Below are positions 32,248 to 46,150 of a stretch of DNA of 64,000 nt, one piece after another. Position 1 is the first letter of the stretch. Every line of letters begins with the position of its first letter. Source of the stretch: Piscicola geometra (Eukaryota > Annelida > Clitellata > Hirudinida > Piscicolidae); the NCBI GenBank assembly GCA_943735955.1, contig OX030955.1, positions 6,286,269 through 6,350,268 on the forward strand, written 5' to 3'. The translations under genes and the position numbers were made by a program. Under the pieces are notes generated by a model. The model worked only from the letters and a program-made list of their open reading frames with translations, had not been told where the DNA came from and did not search any database.

Positions 32248-32777
32248 TCAAACATGGACTTCTTGGCTTTTAGACTGCAGGATCTTGTCCAAGTGGTCGA
32301 CAATGGATTCACCAAGTTTCATACGCTCAGCCAAAACATTTCTCCAGTTTTCTGATCGGCTTTTGAGTGTTTTTAGTGAGGCAGTGATCGCATCTAGCAT
32401 TCCAGCAACCGTCCCAGGCGGTTCACGCTTTGTCAAAACTTCCGCTGTCAATATTAAGATGGTTAAATCCAGTATTAAAGAATACAATACAATGGAATAC
32501 AATAAGGAATAAATTATAAGGATAGTAGAGTTAAATTGCTTTGAAATAATAAAGCTTTCTTGACTAATAGGGAAACTTAAAATGTACAAAGAATCATTTT
32601 CAATTTAATTGATATAAAATCCAAAATTGAACTGCATCAGAATTCTTTTTTAATTTAAACATTGGATAGCACGTTACTGCACTTCCTCACGACTACAGGA
32701 ATCTTAAGAAAAATCTCATGAAGCCACTCACCATTAATGTTCACCAGAGGAATCAGGAGAACGAACAGGAAAAACAT
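32248..32777 (-). CDS. Small secreted protein of unknown family, 80 aa, two exons
   Basis: Not recognised. Exon 1 is 32777-32732 and exon 2 is 32444-32248; a strong GTGAGT donor in phase 1 joins a CAG acceptor cleanly. The start MFFLFVLLIPLVNINAE looks like a signal peptide of about 15 residues, with cleavage probably before or after the Ala formed at the junction. The mature ~64 residues have no cysteine. They form an amphipathic, charge-patterned helix-like stretch (MLDAITASLKTLKSRSENWR, then ERMKLGESIVDHLDKIL) and end SKSQEVHV. It could be a secreted helical peptide or a fast-evolving gland product. The second exon is open only in this frame. No neighbour suggests its role. The alternative, that it is a chance ORF, is weakened by the matching signal exon and phase. 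Confidence 0.65.
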
Positions 32778-32789
32778 TGTGCTCCCGGG

Positions 32790-33626
32790 AGTTTATTCTA
32801 AATTAAAATTAAATGTAAGAAATTTCCAATTGTTTACTTCTGACGTATCGCGAAATGTTAATTGCGTTTGAAATTCAGTTTTTCTGACAGCAACTGAAAA
32901 TTCTTCGTTCCTCCTCCACTTAAGTATAATCGGAAAAAATCTAAGTTCATCAATTTGCTCCCACTAATTTATTAGGTAACTTGAAGCAACTAATCTGCAA
33001 TGCAACCAATTTTTATTCCAAAGTGTTTTTGGTTTTTATTCAAGGATGGACTACTTGCATTCGACGAATTGTTAGTTTGAGGAAGCCAGAGTGAGACTGA
33101 ATCTGTTAATACATTTCGATTTTCAAGTAGATACAACTTCCAATAGAGTTTCAATGACAAATAGATGTTCATCTTCTTCGGGAAAATCGACGGTAGCAAT
33201 TTTACATATCAGAACCTACAATCATGAGCTCTTTAAACTAACTCTTGCAGTGGTTGAAAAGCACCTGGGTGATACATTTAACTCAGAAACAAAGATTTTT
33301 TTAGGATTTGCGGAATCCAAAAGATCAATAATTGTGAGATGGTGAGCCAATATAAAAACAAAACATACAACTTTAAAAAATACATTTTCAACTATTAGAA
33401 GCATTGGTAAAACTAATGTATACATTTATTTCAACTTTATCAACTCTGCACTATTCGTATTCTTTCGAAAATGTTATATAAAACAACAAAAAATAGAGAG
33501 TTATTTACAGTAAAATATGTAACATTTCTAAAAAATCTCACAAAAACTTTCAGTTCACCAATCTCAACGCACAGACCCCACCCTCAAAACCCACACCCCA
33601 CCCTGCACCAACACCACAAACAACGA
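32790..33626. other. AT-rich intergenic region
   Basis: No exon recognised. A plus frame at 33091-33345 has no family resemblance. C-rich sequence at 33550-33626 borders the stop of the dsRNA-binding protein gene. Confidence 0.55.
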
Positions 33627-34728
33627 CTACCCTTCCTCCTTCCTGGTGAGGCCTTGCAGGTGCTTGAGGGCCTTCTGGCAAGCGCTCAATCTCGCCTCTT
33701 GGCAACTCCTGCCTGTCCCGTGACCCAGCACTGGAGGAACGCAAGAGAGGTTCAACATGCACTGCCACATGTCTGTGGGTGGGTGGGTTGGTGGGTGGGT
33801 ATGTGAGTGGGTATGTGGGTGGGTGGTTGAGTGGGTTGGTTGATGGGTGCGTTGGTTGGTGGGTTGGTTGATGGGTTGGTTGGTGGGTGGGTTGGTTGGT
33901 TGGTGGGTGGGTTGGTTGGTGAGTGGGTTGGTTGGTGGGTGGGATGGTTGGTGGGTTGGTTGGTGGGTTGGTTGGTGGGTGGGTTGGTTGGTGGCTATGT
34001 GGGTGGGTGGTGGGTTGGTGGATGGGTGGTTTAGTGGATGGGTATGTGGGTGGGTGTCGGTGGGTTGGTGAGTGATAGTATAATATAAGATTTTAATTGG
34101 GGCCATCATGTAAGTAGACAGACAGACAGACACCACTTACTCTTGTAATAGGGACAAGGGATGTCATGGAACTCGACACTGAATCCCTGCTCCATCGCCA
34201 GTTGCTGCAGCAGGTGGAAGAGAGGCTCGTGCTGCATCCCTTCGACTCCATCAGCGGCTATCTTGCAGCTTTCCGCGCTGTTCGTCGATACGTTTCCACT
34301 CTCAGAAATGGGAACGTCTCGAATGGCTGCCTGCAAACGCGAAGGATCATCGCTGGCATAGCAACCAGCATCCATGCCTCCCTCTCTCTCCTCATCCTGC
34401 TTCTTGCATGGGCTCTTCAAAGGGTGCACTGAGAGTTCTCCTTTCTTATTTTGTATTTTTGGTTCGTCGTTTAACTTTCGATTTTGGATTTTTAATTTTT
34501 CTCTTTGGAAACTTTTTTCGTTATTATTATTATAAATATTATTATTATTAGTATAATTATCATTAATTTTATTATAAATATTATTATTATTAGTATAATT
34601 ATCATTAATTTTATTATAAATATTATTATTATTAGTATACTTATCTTTAATTTTATTATTAATAATATTATTAGTATTATTATCATTAATTTTATTCTTA
34701 ATATTATTATTATTATTATTATTATTAT

Positions 34729-34818
<90 letters not shown>

Positions 34819-36796
34819 CAGTAGTAGACTTGGGGAGATTTCGATTACAGCACGGAGATTCATCCACATCACAGCCACTAGTGTTTCCACCACAATCATT
34901 ATCATCAGCATTCCTAACAAATTCATCACCACCACCGCCATTGCTAACAACTAAATCATCATCACCATCACCATTCCTAACAATAACATCATGATCATCA
35001 TCATCATTGCTGAAGTCAACTTGGTGAAGAGTTTTTAAATACTTGCCCATTTTCGGACAAGAAGAAACAAACATGGTAGAGATGCTCTTCTGGACAGCAC
35101 TGTTGTTGTTGAGAATGTTGTTGAGACCATTGTTATTGTTGTTGTTGTTGTTGAGACTATTGTTATTGTTGTTGTTGTTGAGACTATTATTGTTGTTGTT
35201 GTTGTTGAGACTATTGTTGTTGTTGTTGTTGTTGAGACTATTGTTGTTGTTGTTGTTATTGAGAATGTTAATACTGTTTTTGTTGTTTTTATGACTGTCG
35301 TTGTTGACTATGTTAAGATTATTGTTGAGGTTGTTGATGGCGAGTGGTGTGGATGGCGCGATGACTTGTGGTTCGGAGGGAGTCTGGTGGATGGTGTGGT
35401 AGTGGTTCGATGGAAAGAATCCCCGCTTCGGCTGAGGGTCAGATTTTAGAATTAATCTTCATAATGACGTAATACTGTCTTATGCGTGGAAAATGAAAAT
35501 AAAAAAATGAAGGGGAATGAAAACAGACGTCATTGGTGATGAAAGGAAGAGCATTGTTGCATGAGAAGGCAGCAGCAGCAGATGTGGTAGTTGTAGTTGT
35601 AGCGGTGGTGCTGATAGTGGTAGCAGCAGTGGTGGTAGGAGTGGCAGTAGTTGGACACCCTTGCTTGATTCTCTGCAGCATGAGACTCGAAGCAATCTTC
35701 TTGGCTTGCTTCTTCGACCTGGCAGTGCCTGCAGTGACAACAAGCAAACAACTAAAAGACATCACCCCCATCGAACCTGCATAAGCCATTAATTCATTCT
35801 CATTTAAACCTTCTTCAGTGACGTCACACAGACGCAAGGTGCACACAAAGTTGCGGATGTTTTGGCGCTCTGGTCCGACTGAGAAGTCATAGACGGGCTT
35901 CCAAGCAGCCTTCTGACACATCTCGTTCAGCTCCTTCACCTTTGCGGGTGGTTAGAGTAGTTTGATGGTGTTTAAAGAGTGAACGGGTAGCTGAGTCGGC
36001 AACGACTCTCAGCTTGACCAATAATGAAAGGTCCTAGGTTCAAGTGCAACCAATGCCCTAGTAACCCAAAGGCGCAAATGAAAATATGCAGCCTAAGTCG
36101 CCTGGAAGCCCGTCTGGGTTATACGCCACTATAATAATGCTCGTCATTATTATTATTATTATTATTATAAGGAGTGCATTATGGTGCAGAGTGGTGTGGT
36201 GGGGCAGAAACGTACAGGGTTTCCTGGCACTTCATCTTTTGGCAGCGGCACTGACTCCGAAACCAGACTCTCTTTGGCCAGGTTACTGCAAAAAGAAAAA
36301 GATTCTAATGAAAATAATATAGATTTAAATATTTAATTTTATAATTAATGAAAAATCAATACAAATGAACTCTCCCTCCCTACCACAGACTCAGCTATGA
36401 TGGCGTTTAAACCTTGCAGAAGCTGCGTGGACTGTGGCAGGATGGCCATTTGGGAGAGAGCATTCATGGCTGCAGCGTGCTTCGCTTTTTTCTTACTGGA
36501 ACCTTGTTGGGTGAGAGGGAATCAATTGTGGGCGAATCAGAAGGTAGTTCAGTTTGGTTAGAAGGTTTGTGTCTTCAAATTTTGAAAGTTGGTATTGGGT
36601 AAATCATTTACCGTAAATGAAATAGTGGAACTATCAATATATGCATAATATACAAAATTATAAAAATCAAGGAACGAGAAGATTCACAGCTGCGGACCTC
36701 CTCCACTTGCAACCAGGACTCCCACAGTGACCTCGTAAACGAATGTTTCAAGTTGGGTGCCATCGCTCGGCAACAAGTTGTACTTTGGGTACAGCC
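33627..36796 (-). CDS. TARBP2: Three-dsRBD protein, TRBP/PACT (Loquacious) type, 5' end missing
   Basis: Family role: Dicer partner in small-RNA production. Exons: 36796-36698, 36502-36384, about 36290-36216 (its 5' border is uncertain), 35939-35810, 35728-35529, 35431-34141, 33772-33627. dsRBD1 is split over the first two, with LETFVYEVTVG and then SSKKKAKHAAAMNAL. dsRBD2 is GNPVKELNEMCQ, WKPVYDF, then TARSKKQAKKIASSLML. dsRBD3 is LLQQLAMEQGFSVEFHD, WQCMLNLSC, GHGTGRSCQEARLSACQ, lacking the RNA-binding Lys pair as in the Dicer-binding third domain of TRBP and PACT. Between dsRBD2 and dsRBD3 lies a 1291-nt exon of Asn, Thr and Asp tracts, far longer than the usual linker. The exon holding the dsRBD1 start was not found. 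Staufen is the main alternative; dsRBD order and dsRBD3 favour TRBP/PACT. Confidence 0.82.
33773..34075. repeat. GGTTGGT/GGGT tetranucleotide-type repeat forming a dsRBP intron
   Basis: About 300 bp of GGTTGGTGGGT-like repeats, directly next to the last exon and occupying most of the 368-bp intron. Confidence 0.88.
34530..34818 (-). repeat. Coding ATT/AGT trinucleotide array (poly-Asn then poly-Thr) in the dsRBP
   Basis: On the coding strand, (ACT)n gives about 30 consecutive Thr, followed by about 9 Asn. After that come imperfect 42-bp units coding IYNKINDNYTNNNN. The frame is open throughout. Confidence 0.88.
35100..35285 (-). repeat. Coding GTT-type repeat (Asn-rich) in the dsRBP
   Basis: Interrupted (GTT)n separated by GAGACTATT units reads as repeated LNNNNNNNS-like blocks in frame. 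Confidence 0.85.
35983..36170 (+). mobile_element. tRNA-derived SINE, family 2, with (ATT)n tail
   Basis: Internal Pol III signals: A-box-like GTAGCTGAGTCGG and B-box GGTTCAAGTGC. They are followed by a tRNA-unrelated body (GCAGCCTAAGTCGCCTGGAA) and a tail ending in (ATT)n. A second copy with the same body lies inverted at 60983-61165. It sits inside an intron of the dsRBP gene in the opposite orientation. Confidence 0.8.
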
Positions 36797-37021
36797 CTAA
36801 GACAATAGAAAGCTCTTGTAGTAGGCTTATTGGGGTCTTACTCTGATAGGTATAAATGTTTTAGTTTTGTATATTTTTTTTAAATAGTTAGATTTTAATT
36901 ATTTGATTTATTTCGCAAGTTTTTTTGGAGATTTTAAACATCCAATATGGTTATACTTGCTCACTTCATAAAAATTTGTTAAAACTTGAATCTTGCTTCA
37001 AAAATCAGTTTGTATAAATCT

Positions 37022-37116
37022 TATACTATAAAATTTATCTGAAAAAGTGTAAAAAGCCTTCATTTATACTATAAATGAAGGCTTTTTACACTTTTTCAGA
37101 TAAATTTTATAGTATA
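37022..37116. repeat. Perfect 45-bp inverted repeat with 5-nt spacer
   Basis: Arms 37022-37066 and 37072-37116 are exact reverse complements around 'tacta'. Partial extra copies of the arm follow to about 37165. Transcribed in either direction it would fold into a long hairpin. Confidence 0.92.
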
Positions 37117-37765
37117 AATTTTATAGTATAAAATTTATACTATAAATGAAGGCTTTGTAGTACAAAGTTTGTACACTTTTTCAACTTGCAATGTTTTTTG
37201 TAAGATTCTAACGGTTAGACTCTAACCGTTAGAGCAAGACGATTAATCCTCAAAATTAATCATACAAAACTTTCTAGTAATACCTGATTTCCCTTCAGAA
37301 CCAGCATAGTAGTAACTGAGATCTTGAAACTCGTCTGATAGTAATATCCGTCGTTTTATAATATAAAATTTATATAGTATTGTAACTCGTGTTACACTCG
37401 TTTTATCATCGAGTGTTTAAAACTGTTATGGGATATTTGTAACAAGTTTAACTTTTTCTAGAACTAAATATAAAAAAGTAAAATTATAATTACATTTTAT
37501 ATTTTAAAATTAATTTTACTAAAAGTGTTAAAAAATCATTATTTAAATTTTTTAAATTTCATTTAACAAAGACTTGATTCCTATAAAAAAAAATATTAAC
37601 CCATATACATATATTTAATATATAGTATATGTATATGCCCATATCATATGTTCAAATGAAGAAAGTCATTAAAAAAATCTATTAAAAATCATATATTTGA
37701 CAAATCAAGATGACATTTAATGCACTTTATAGAATAATGTGTGCTGAATTCAATAATGTATAAAT

Positions 37766-38038
37766 GTGCCAAGGCCTCAAATTGAGCACTAATGCACAGT
37801 TTGCAAGAACCCACTGGCTACCTATTGCACAAGGCAGATGAGCTCTGCAGATGAAGGACAGACTGTTAGAACGAATCTTCAATACATGACTGTGTTTATG
37901 AAGAAGTGCCAGGGCCTCAATTTGAACACCAGTGCACAGCTTGCAAGCACCCACTGGCTACTTACTTCACAAGGCAAATGAGCTCTGCAGATGAAGGACA
38001 GACTGTCAGAACGAATCTTCTACACATGACTGTTTATG
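37766..38038. repeat. Tandem duplication, two ~135-140 bp copies
   Basis: Copy 1 starts at 37766 and copy 2 at 37906, offset 140 bp. They share 'ggcctcaa', 'ccactggctac' and 'gctctgcagatgaaggacag'. The duplication lies inside the piggyBac-like element. Confidence 0.85.
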
Positions 38039-38212
38039 TATATTATCTATTGAAAACTGACGTATTAGACAATTATTACCTTACTTAGATGACCCTTCTT
38101 TAACGATGTCCATATATTTAAAACTCATCACCTCCTTATTTAACTACTTCTATATCATTATTTACTTTTCGTACGGATCTGAAGACATATCTGTTAAACA
38201 AATTCATTTACC

Positions 38213-38271
38213 AGCGCTCTTGAATTTGAGGAAAGAGCGCTATAGAAATTGATTTGATTGATTGATTGATT
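38213..38271 (+). repeat. (TTGA)n-tailed hairpin element
   Basis: AGCGCTCTT...AAGAGCGCT forms a perfect 9-bp stem and leads into GATTTGATTGATTGATTGATT. Best-preserved copy in the window; closest to 24406-24459. Confidence 0.7.
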
Positions 38272-38457
38272 ATCAATATCCGGGGACAACATTTAAAAAC
38301 CCCTCTTAATTTTCAGTAGATATAGTTTTGATGGAAACACCCTTAAGGGGGGTTTTAAATTTTGCCCCAGGATATTCATTTACATTATTGAATTCAGCAT
38401 ACATTATTCTATAAAGTTCATTAAATTTCATCTTGATTTTTCCACTATATGGGTTAA

Positions 38458-39134
38458 CATTTCACCACACATAGATCACATTATCAATAAATGCTTTCAA
38501 ACTTTTCATGCCATCAAAACAATCCGTTCCCATGGACTCTTTGGTGCCAAACTCTTTGACATCACTGAGTCCCTCATTATCTCTCACCTTAAGTATGCAG
38601 CTCCTTCTTGGTCTGGTTTTGCTAATCAGCCTCACATTAAGCAACTCCAGTCCCTAATTAATAAACTCATAAGACTTAACTACCTTCCCTCTTTCTACCC
38701 ATCTATCACTTCTATGTTTACCACTTTAGACACCAAACTATTCTTTAAAATATCTACTAACTCTGACCACGTTCTTCACCATTTCTTACCCCCCCCCCTT
38801 AAAAAATCTACTCATAACTTAAGACCCCGTAAACACAATTTTGATACCCCTATATATACTACGCTTGAAAGTAAAACATTCCTCCCTCGTCTTCTTAAAC
38901 ATCACATTCTATAATTTACATTTATATTTATATTATCATCTCTGATTCTTATTACTTATTTATCTACTTAATTATTACCTATTCACCATATCCTTTGTCT
39001 TGTAGTATTTTTTTTCCAAACCATTATCATTAGCATCAGTATTCTATAATTATCTACTATTATCTAGTATCTTATGCAACATGTAACATGGCCTGCGTCT
39101 GTCAAACCGTGATCAATAAAGACTATAAAAAAAA
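38458..39134 (+). mobile_element. Non-LTR retrotransposon (LINE) 3' fragment
   Basis: An open frame from the left edge to the TAA at 38912-38914 has the look of the thumb/C-terminal part of LINE reverse transcriptases: HLKYAAPSWSGFANQPHIKQ, LQSLINKLIRLNYLP, then STHNLRPRKHNFDTP and SKTFLPRLLKHHIL. A ~215-bp 3' UTR follows, with AATAAA near 39114 and a terminal A run at 39127-39134. It is 5'-truncated next to the TTAA end of the piggyBac-like element. The frame is intact within the fragment, so the copy is fairly young. Confidence 0.8.
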
Positions 39135-39382
39135 TGGGGAACGGGGATGGCTTAGATGGTAGACGTTGGACTTGCAACTCAAAGGTTGCCTGTTTGAATC
39201 CCTGACAAGCAACCGTGAACTATCATATACCTAGTGTATATGATGCGGTGTGTGCGACGTATGCATTGAGAGATGTGTACGTCGTGTGGAGTGGCGTCTT
39301 TGGCGCATAAGAACCATGGTTCCTAGAACCATTGTAACATGGCATGCGTCTGTCAGGCTGTGAACGATATAGACAAAAAAAA
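39135..39382 (+). mobile_element. tRNA-derived SINE, family 1, with LINE-shared tail
   Basis: A tRNA-like head: A-box TGGCTTAGATGGTAGA, anticodon-arm-like ACTTGCAACTCAAAGGTT and B-box TTTGAATCC. A unique body follows. The 3' end, GTAACATGGCATGCGTCTGT through an A run, is nearly the same as the tail of the LINE directly upstream (GTAACATGGCCTGCGTCTGT). Inserted directly at the LINE's poly-A. Confidence 0.83.
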
Positions 39383-39467
39383 TTTGCTTTATGTATACTC
39401 ATGTATGTATTATCAAAATAATTTCAAACACAATAATTACATTAATCTTTTTTAATTGAGCAAATAG

Positions 39468-42065
<2,598 letters not shown>

Positions 42066-45000
42066 CAAAGATGTGGAAGAACTTAGAAGAAACTTGGATT
42101 ATTTTGCGCTTCATTTTTCAAAAGAACCATTTATATTGCGTTTGTTTTGTTTAAAAAATATTATATGTGCAAGAACTTGTATATTGCATTTGGTTTTTTT
42201 TTTAAATCACTCATTACACCTAGTGGATGCTTTCGATTTACATTTAAATAAGACTCGATTGTTGTCTATGATTACATATCTGTATATGTTTATCTAAAAA
42301 CTTATAATAGAAACTCAAAAACGGATTTTCTATATTTCTGAATAGATTCAGGTTCATGCTTCAACACATTTGGCATTCCAAATTAATTACTTTTCTAAAC
42401 TACAAAACCCTTAAAATCGGTAAAATTAGGCCATTGTTGAAACATTTAAAGAAATAATCTGAAATTAGTGAATTTTGTGAGGAAAATAATCTGAAATTAT
42501 TGAATTTTGTTATGAAAATAATCTGAAATTAGTGAATTCTGTTTAAAGCGTAGCCATATTTGTAAAAACTCTAAATCTTCCCTTATATTAAAAAATTTTA
42601 AAATGAACATTCCTAGAAAAAAATTTTCAAGATGATATTTCTTTATTTATTCTTCAACCTCATATAAGCCTGTTACTTTAAAAATACTTTAAAATTTTAA
42701 TTTTCTTTTTATTGAAGAAATTGAAAATGGAACATTTCATTATCAATTGAAGACTCCACTGAAATAACGGACATAGTCACATATTAGTAATTTCGCTTTT
42801 TAAACTTGAAAGACTAATAAAAAGAACAGTCTATGCCATTTTCTTTCGGGAATTAAATCGCACATAACTGTTCTCATCAATGAAAATTGCTATAATGAAG
42901 AAAGGTTTTAAACCTCTACTGCATGAATTAAAAAATACAAAATGAATACAAAAATTGATATAAATAGTTTTTTAATGTGAATATGTCCGTTCTTTCAATT
43001 ATCCCGAAAACGTCAGTATTTGGTTTTCTGTGCCTCCGGGGAAAAACTAAGAGCTGTCATTAATGAAGGTCAAAAACGTCTGAATTTTTGTTCAAATTTA
43101 AATTTTAGTTTTAATAATGTTACATTTTGTTTAATGTTTCTTAATTGCAAAAACATTTAGGTAAAAATAGCATCAGTGATATTTTCTTAAAAAAGAAAAA
43201 TACTTTCAATAAAACATCAAAATCCTATTTGAAATGATTCTTTTAAAAATATTACATACTATAACAAAAAGTAATCTACGAATAAGAAATATTTATTTTT
43301 AAAATAGATACTTAAAATCTAAGGAAAAACATTTAGAATTTTGGTAAAGCTGTTTTTTTCTAATCATAGTTTTCTTGTTACAAATAAATTTATTTTTAAA
43401 CCTAAATATCTTATAGTAATGATATTTAAATATAGATAAACTAGTTTATAATAATATATTTAATATCTCTGATTAAGGCTATAGAATCAGCCACATCGTT
43501 GTCTGTAGTTTTGGTCCAGAAAGATTGAGATATAAATAACTGGCACACATAGCTATGAAAAAGCATAAAAATGACGAATCCTTTTATAAGATGCATTTTT
43601 ATATGGAAAAATTTATTTTTATCATGAAAAGAATACATTTTAATAGATTTGGAATTTAACAAATTACAAACTTATAGATGTTTTTTCACTTCATAATGGT
43701 TTTTTCCCTGATTTTTATTCATTTTCTTATGACTTCTGACATTTGTTACTAGATTTTTTGGGCTACATTCATTCAAGGTTACCCTAGATCCCAGCCAATC
43801 AAGACAATGGGTAGTCATTGCTTCACCCTAATTATTGTCCTCATGATCATCACCATCATCATCAAGATTCTCATCATGATGATTATCATCATCAAGATTT
43901 TCATCAGTATTATAATTATCTATATAATCCTTCTTTTGCCTATAAAATCATAATTTTCATCATCATCATTAAAAAACTAACAATCAATTCATCACCATTT
44001 TTAAAAAGATTAAAACATAATAGTTAATTCGGCGCAAATGCTAGCGAAGTAAACCCTTACGGCTTCAATTTTAAAAAGGGTTTCAAGCCAAAACCCCACA
44101 AGCAACAAGTATCATCACCACCTTCTGACCTATATATTCTATCTTTAGAGGCCTACTTGAGGCTGGCCCATTTGGGAGACTCCATCGATCTGCATTGCTT
44201 TTCCCTGATGCTGTTTTTCTGCTATGCTTAAGTTCGCCTGTCGTTTATTTTGTGAGAATATTTTTAGATCAATTTTTTAAATTAGATTCAAACAACCCGT
44301 TATCTCGAAGTCAAAAGTTAAAACAGAGTAAAGTTGTAGAATTTAACATCTATGTATGTAAAATATTACTTCATGAACTACAATTTATTTTAAATTTAAA
44401 TTTTAACTTTTATTTTACAATTTTTAAAAAAAGGACGAAGAAGCTAGTATCAATCAATCAATCATGCTAGAATATTTAACTAAAATTAAAATAAACTTTT
44501 CTCTAACGCTAGCCTTAATATATAAAATTTTCTTAGTTCGAGAACTAAGTTTTTGTGGAAAGTTTATAGAAAAAATCTAATTTTTATATATTTATATCTA
44601 AATATTAAAATTTGATCTACTTTTTATCTATGATCTGTTTCATTTCAATCTTTTCTTTGGCTTCTTCATAGTTTTTTAAAACTCATACATTGGACTTCAT
44701 TCCTGGATAATATTTTTACTTCTTTTAATTATAAGATAACACTTTTCAAACCAACGATATTTTTTTAAGTTTATATTTTCTGACATTTATATCATAATAT
44801 TCAAATTTATGTCAGCAGTTCTTTAATTTTTCATCTGTTTCATTTAAATGTGTTTCTCCATATTGGGAGGTTTAACGAAAATGAATACTAACATTGCGCC
44901 GTATTCTTGGATAACACTCATCAATCTACTAAGCCACTAGCAAGCCAACCTCTTGGAAACTAAAAAAATATTTCAAATCTATTTTTATAAAAACATACGT

Positions 45001-45772
45001 ATATTGAAATCTTACCACAAAGGAACACGTGCTGATAATTATGTAAGGAACTATAAAAACTGTCTGGAATTGAGGCTTCAACTTTTTGCATCTATTTATA
45101 AGAATTAATAAATATTCTTGTAAAATGTTTTTTTTTTATTATTTTTTTATTATAAAAAAATTGTGTTCAAACAACAAGGCATGAAAGTTAATTATAAACT
45201 AATTATAATATTCTTCACAATAATAAAGCCATTGTGATTTCTTCAATGCTTTTGTCATCCTGAAACAAGTAGTATTTACCAGGGTTTTCGTACTGACTTC
45301 ACAGTGTACTTGAGCGCTCGTCATCAACCAGGGATTCTTTTCTTTCTCTAATGAATAATGAATCTGAGTGATGAGAGTGGAGAAGCACTGATCTTGATGA
45401 TCGAGACGTGTTTCAAGCTACAAGCAAAGACTGTCTTTGCATTTCAAATTTCCGGACAAAAGAGTTCTATGCATGAAATTATAGTGAACATGAAAAGTAT
45501 TTGCATTAGTAAGATGAAAAACAAAAAACAAAAATTCTTTTATGAAAGAGTATCATTCGAAAATAATTTCTGCATTTATTGAGTTCGATGCAAGTTTTTA
45601 CATTCTAGAGTCGACATCACAGCTGCGCATGTACTGCGGAGGAGGCAAAACTATTTCAGACTTTTCGAACTATATGGAAAATTTTTAATCTGAAAATAAT
45701 TAACTTTTGTTGAAGACCTTTTTGATCCTCCCAAGCTATTTGTACTTAAAACTTCTTTTAAAAATTAGACGG

Positions 45773-45774
45773 AC

Positions 45775-45807
<33 letters not shown>

Positions 45808-45912
45808 TACACACACACACACACACACACATACACACACACACACAGACACACACACACAATCACACACACACAAACACACACGCACACAAACACACAC
45901 ATAAACACTCAA
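45773..45912. repeat. (CA)n microsatellite with interruptions
   Basis: About 140 bp of CA with AAAC, ATAC and CGCAC variants. Confidence 0.93.
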
Positions 45913-45979
45913 ACACACACTGTACAAAGGGTGTTTAAAGATGGTGTTGGTTCTGAAGGAAACACTATCTGAACAAACA

Positions 45980-46150
45980 TGATGACTATGACGTTGATGA
46001 TGATGATGACGACGATGATGATGATGATGATGATGATGGTGATGATGACGATGATGATGGTGATGGTGATGATGATGATGATATTAAAGAAGGAGCTGAT
46101 GATGTGAACGATGTTCATGAAATTGCTAATGATGATGATGACGGAGGCGA
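45980..46150. repeat. (GAT)n microsatellite
   Basis: GATGAT with GAC and GGT variants, about 170 bp. Confidence 0.88.

Larger units (their letters stand above)
37600..38453. mobile_element. TTAA-flanked piggyBac-like non-autonomous element, 854 bp
   Basis: Flanked by TTAA on both sides (37596-37599 and 38454-38457), with termini CCCATATA...TATATGGG. An inner inverted block is shared: the left side around 37704-37762 (AAATCAAGATG, TTTATAGAATAATGT, GCTGAATTCAATAATGTA) matches the reverse complement of about 38383-38441. There is no transposase frame. Kolobok elements also use TTAA, so the superfamily is inferred. Confidence 0.72.

Noticed and set aside
33627..36796. Staufen as the identity of the dsRNA-binding gene
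   Set aside because: The last dsRBD resembles Staufen dsRBD5 at first sight, but its WQCMLNLS and GHGTGRSC segments and the order of three dsRBDs fit TRBP/PACT better.
37727..37954. Reverse frame of 75 aa with Cys and Leu
   Set aside because: Crosses the 140-bp tandem duplication inside a transposon; repeated residues follow the duplication and no family is recognisable.
39140..39215. Possible functional tRNA gene
   Set aside because: Has A and B boxes but no proper acceptor stem closure and continues into a SINE body and tail.
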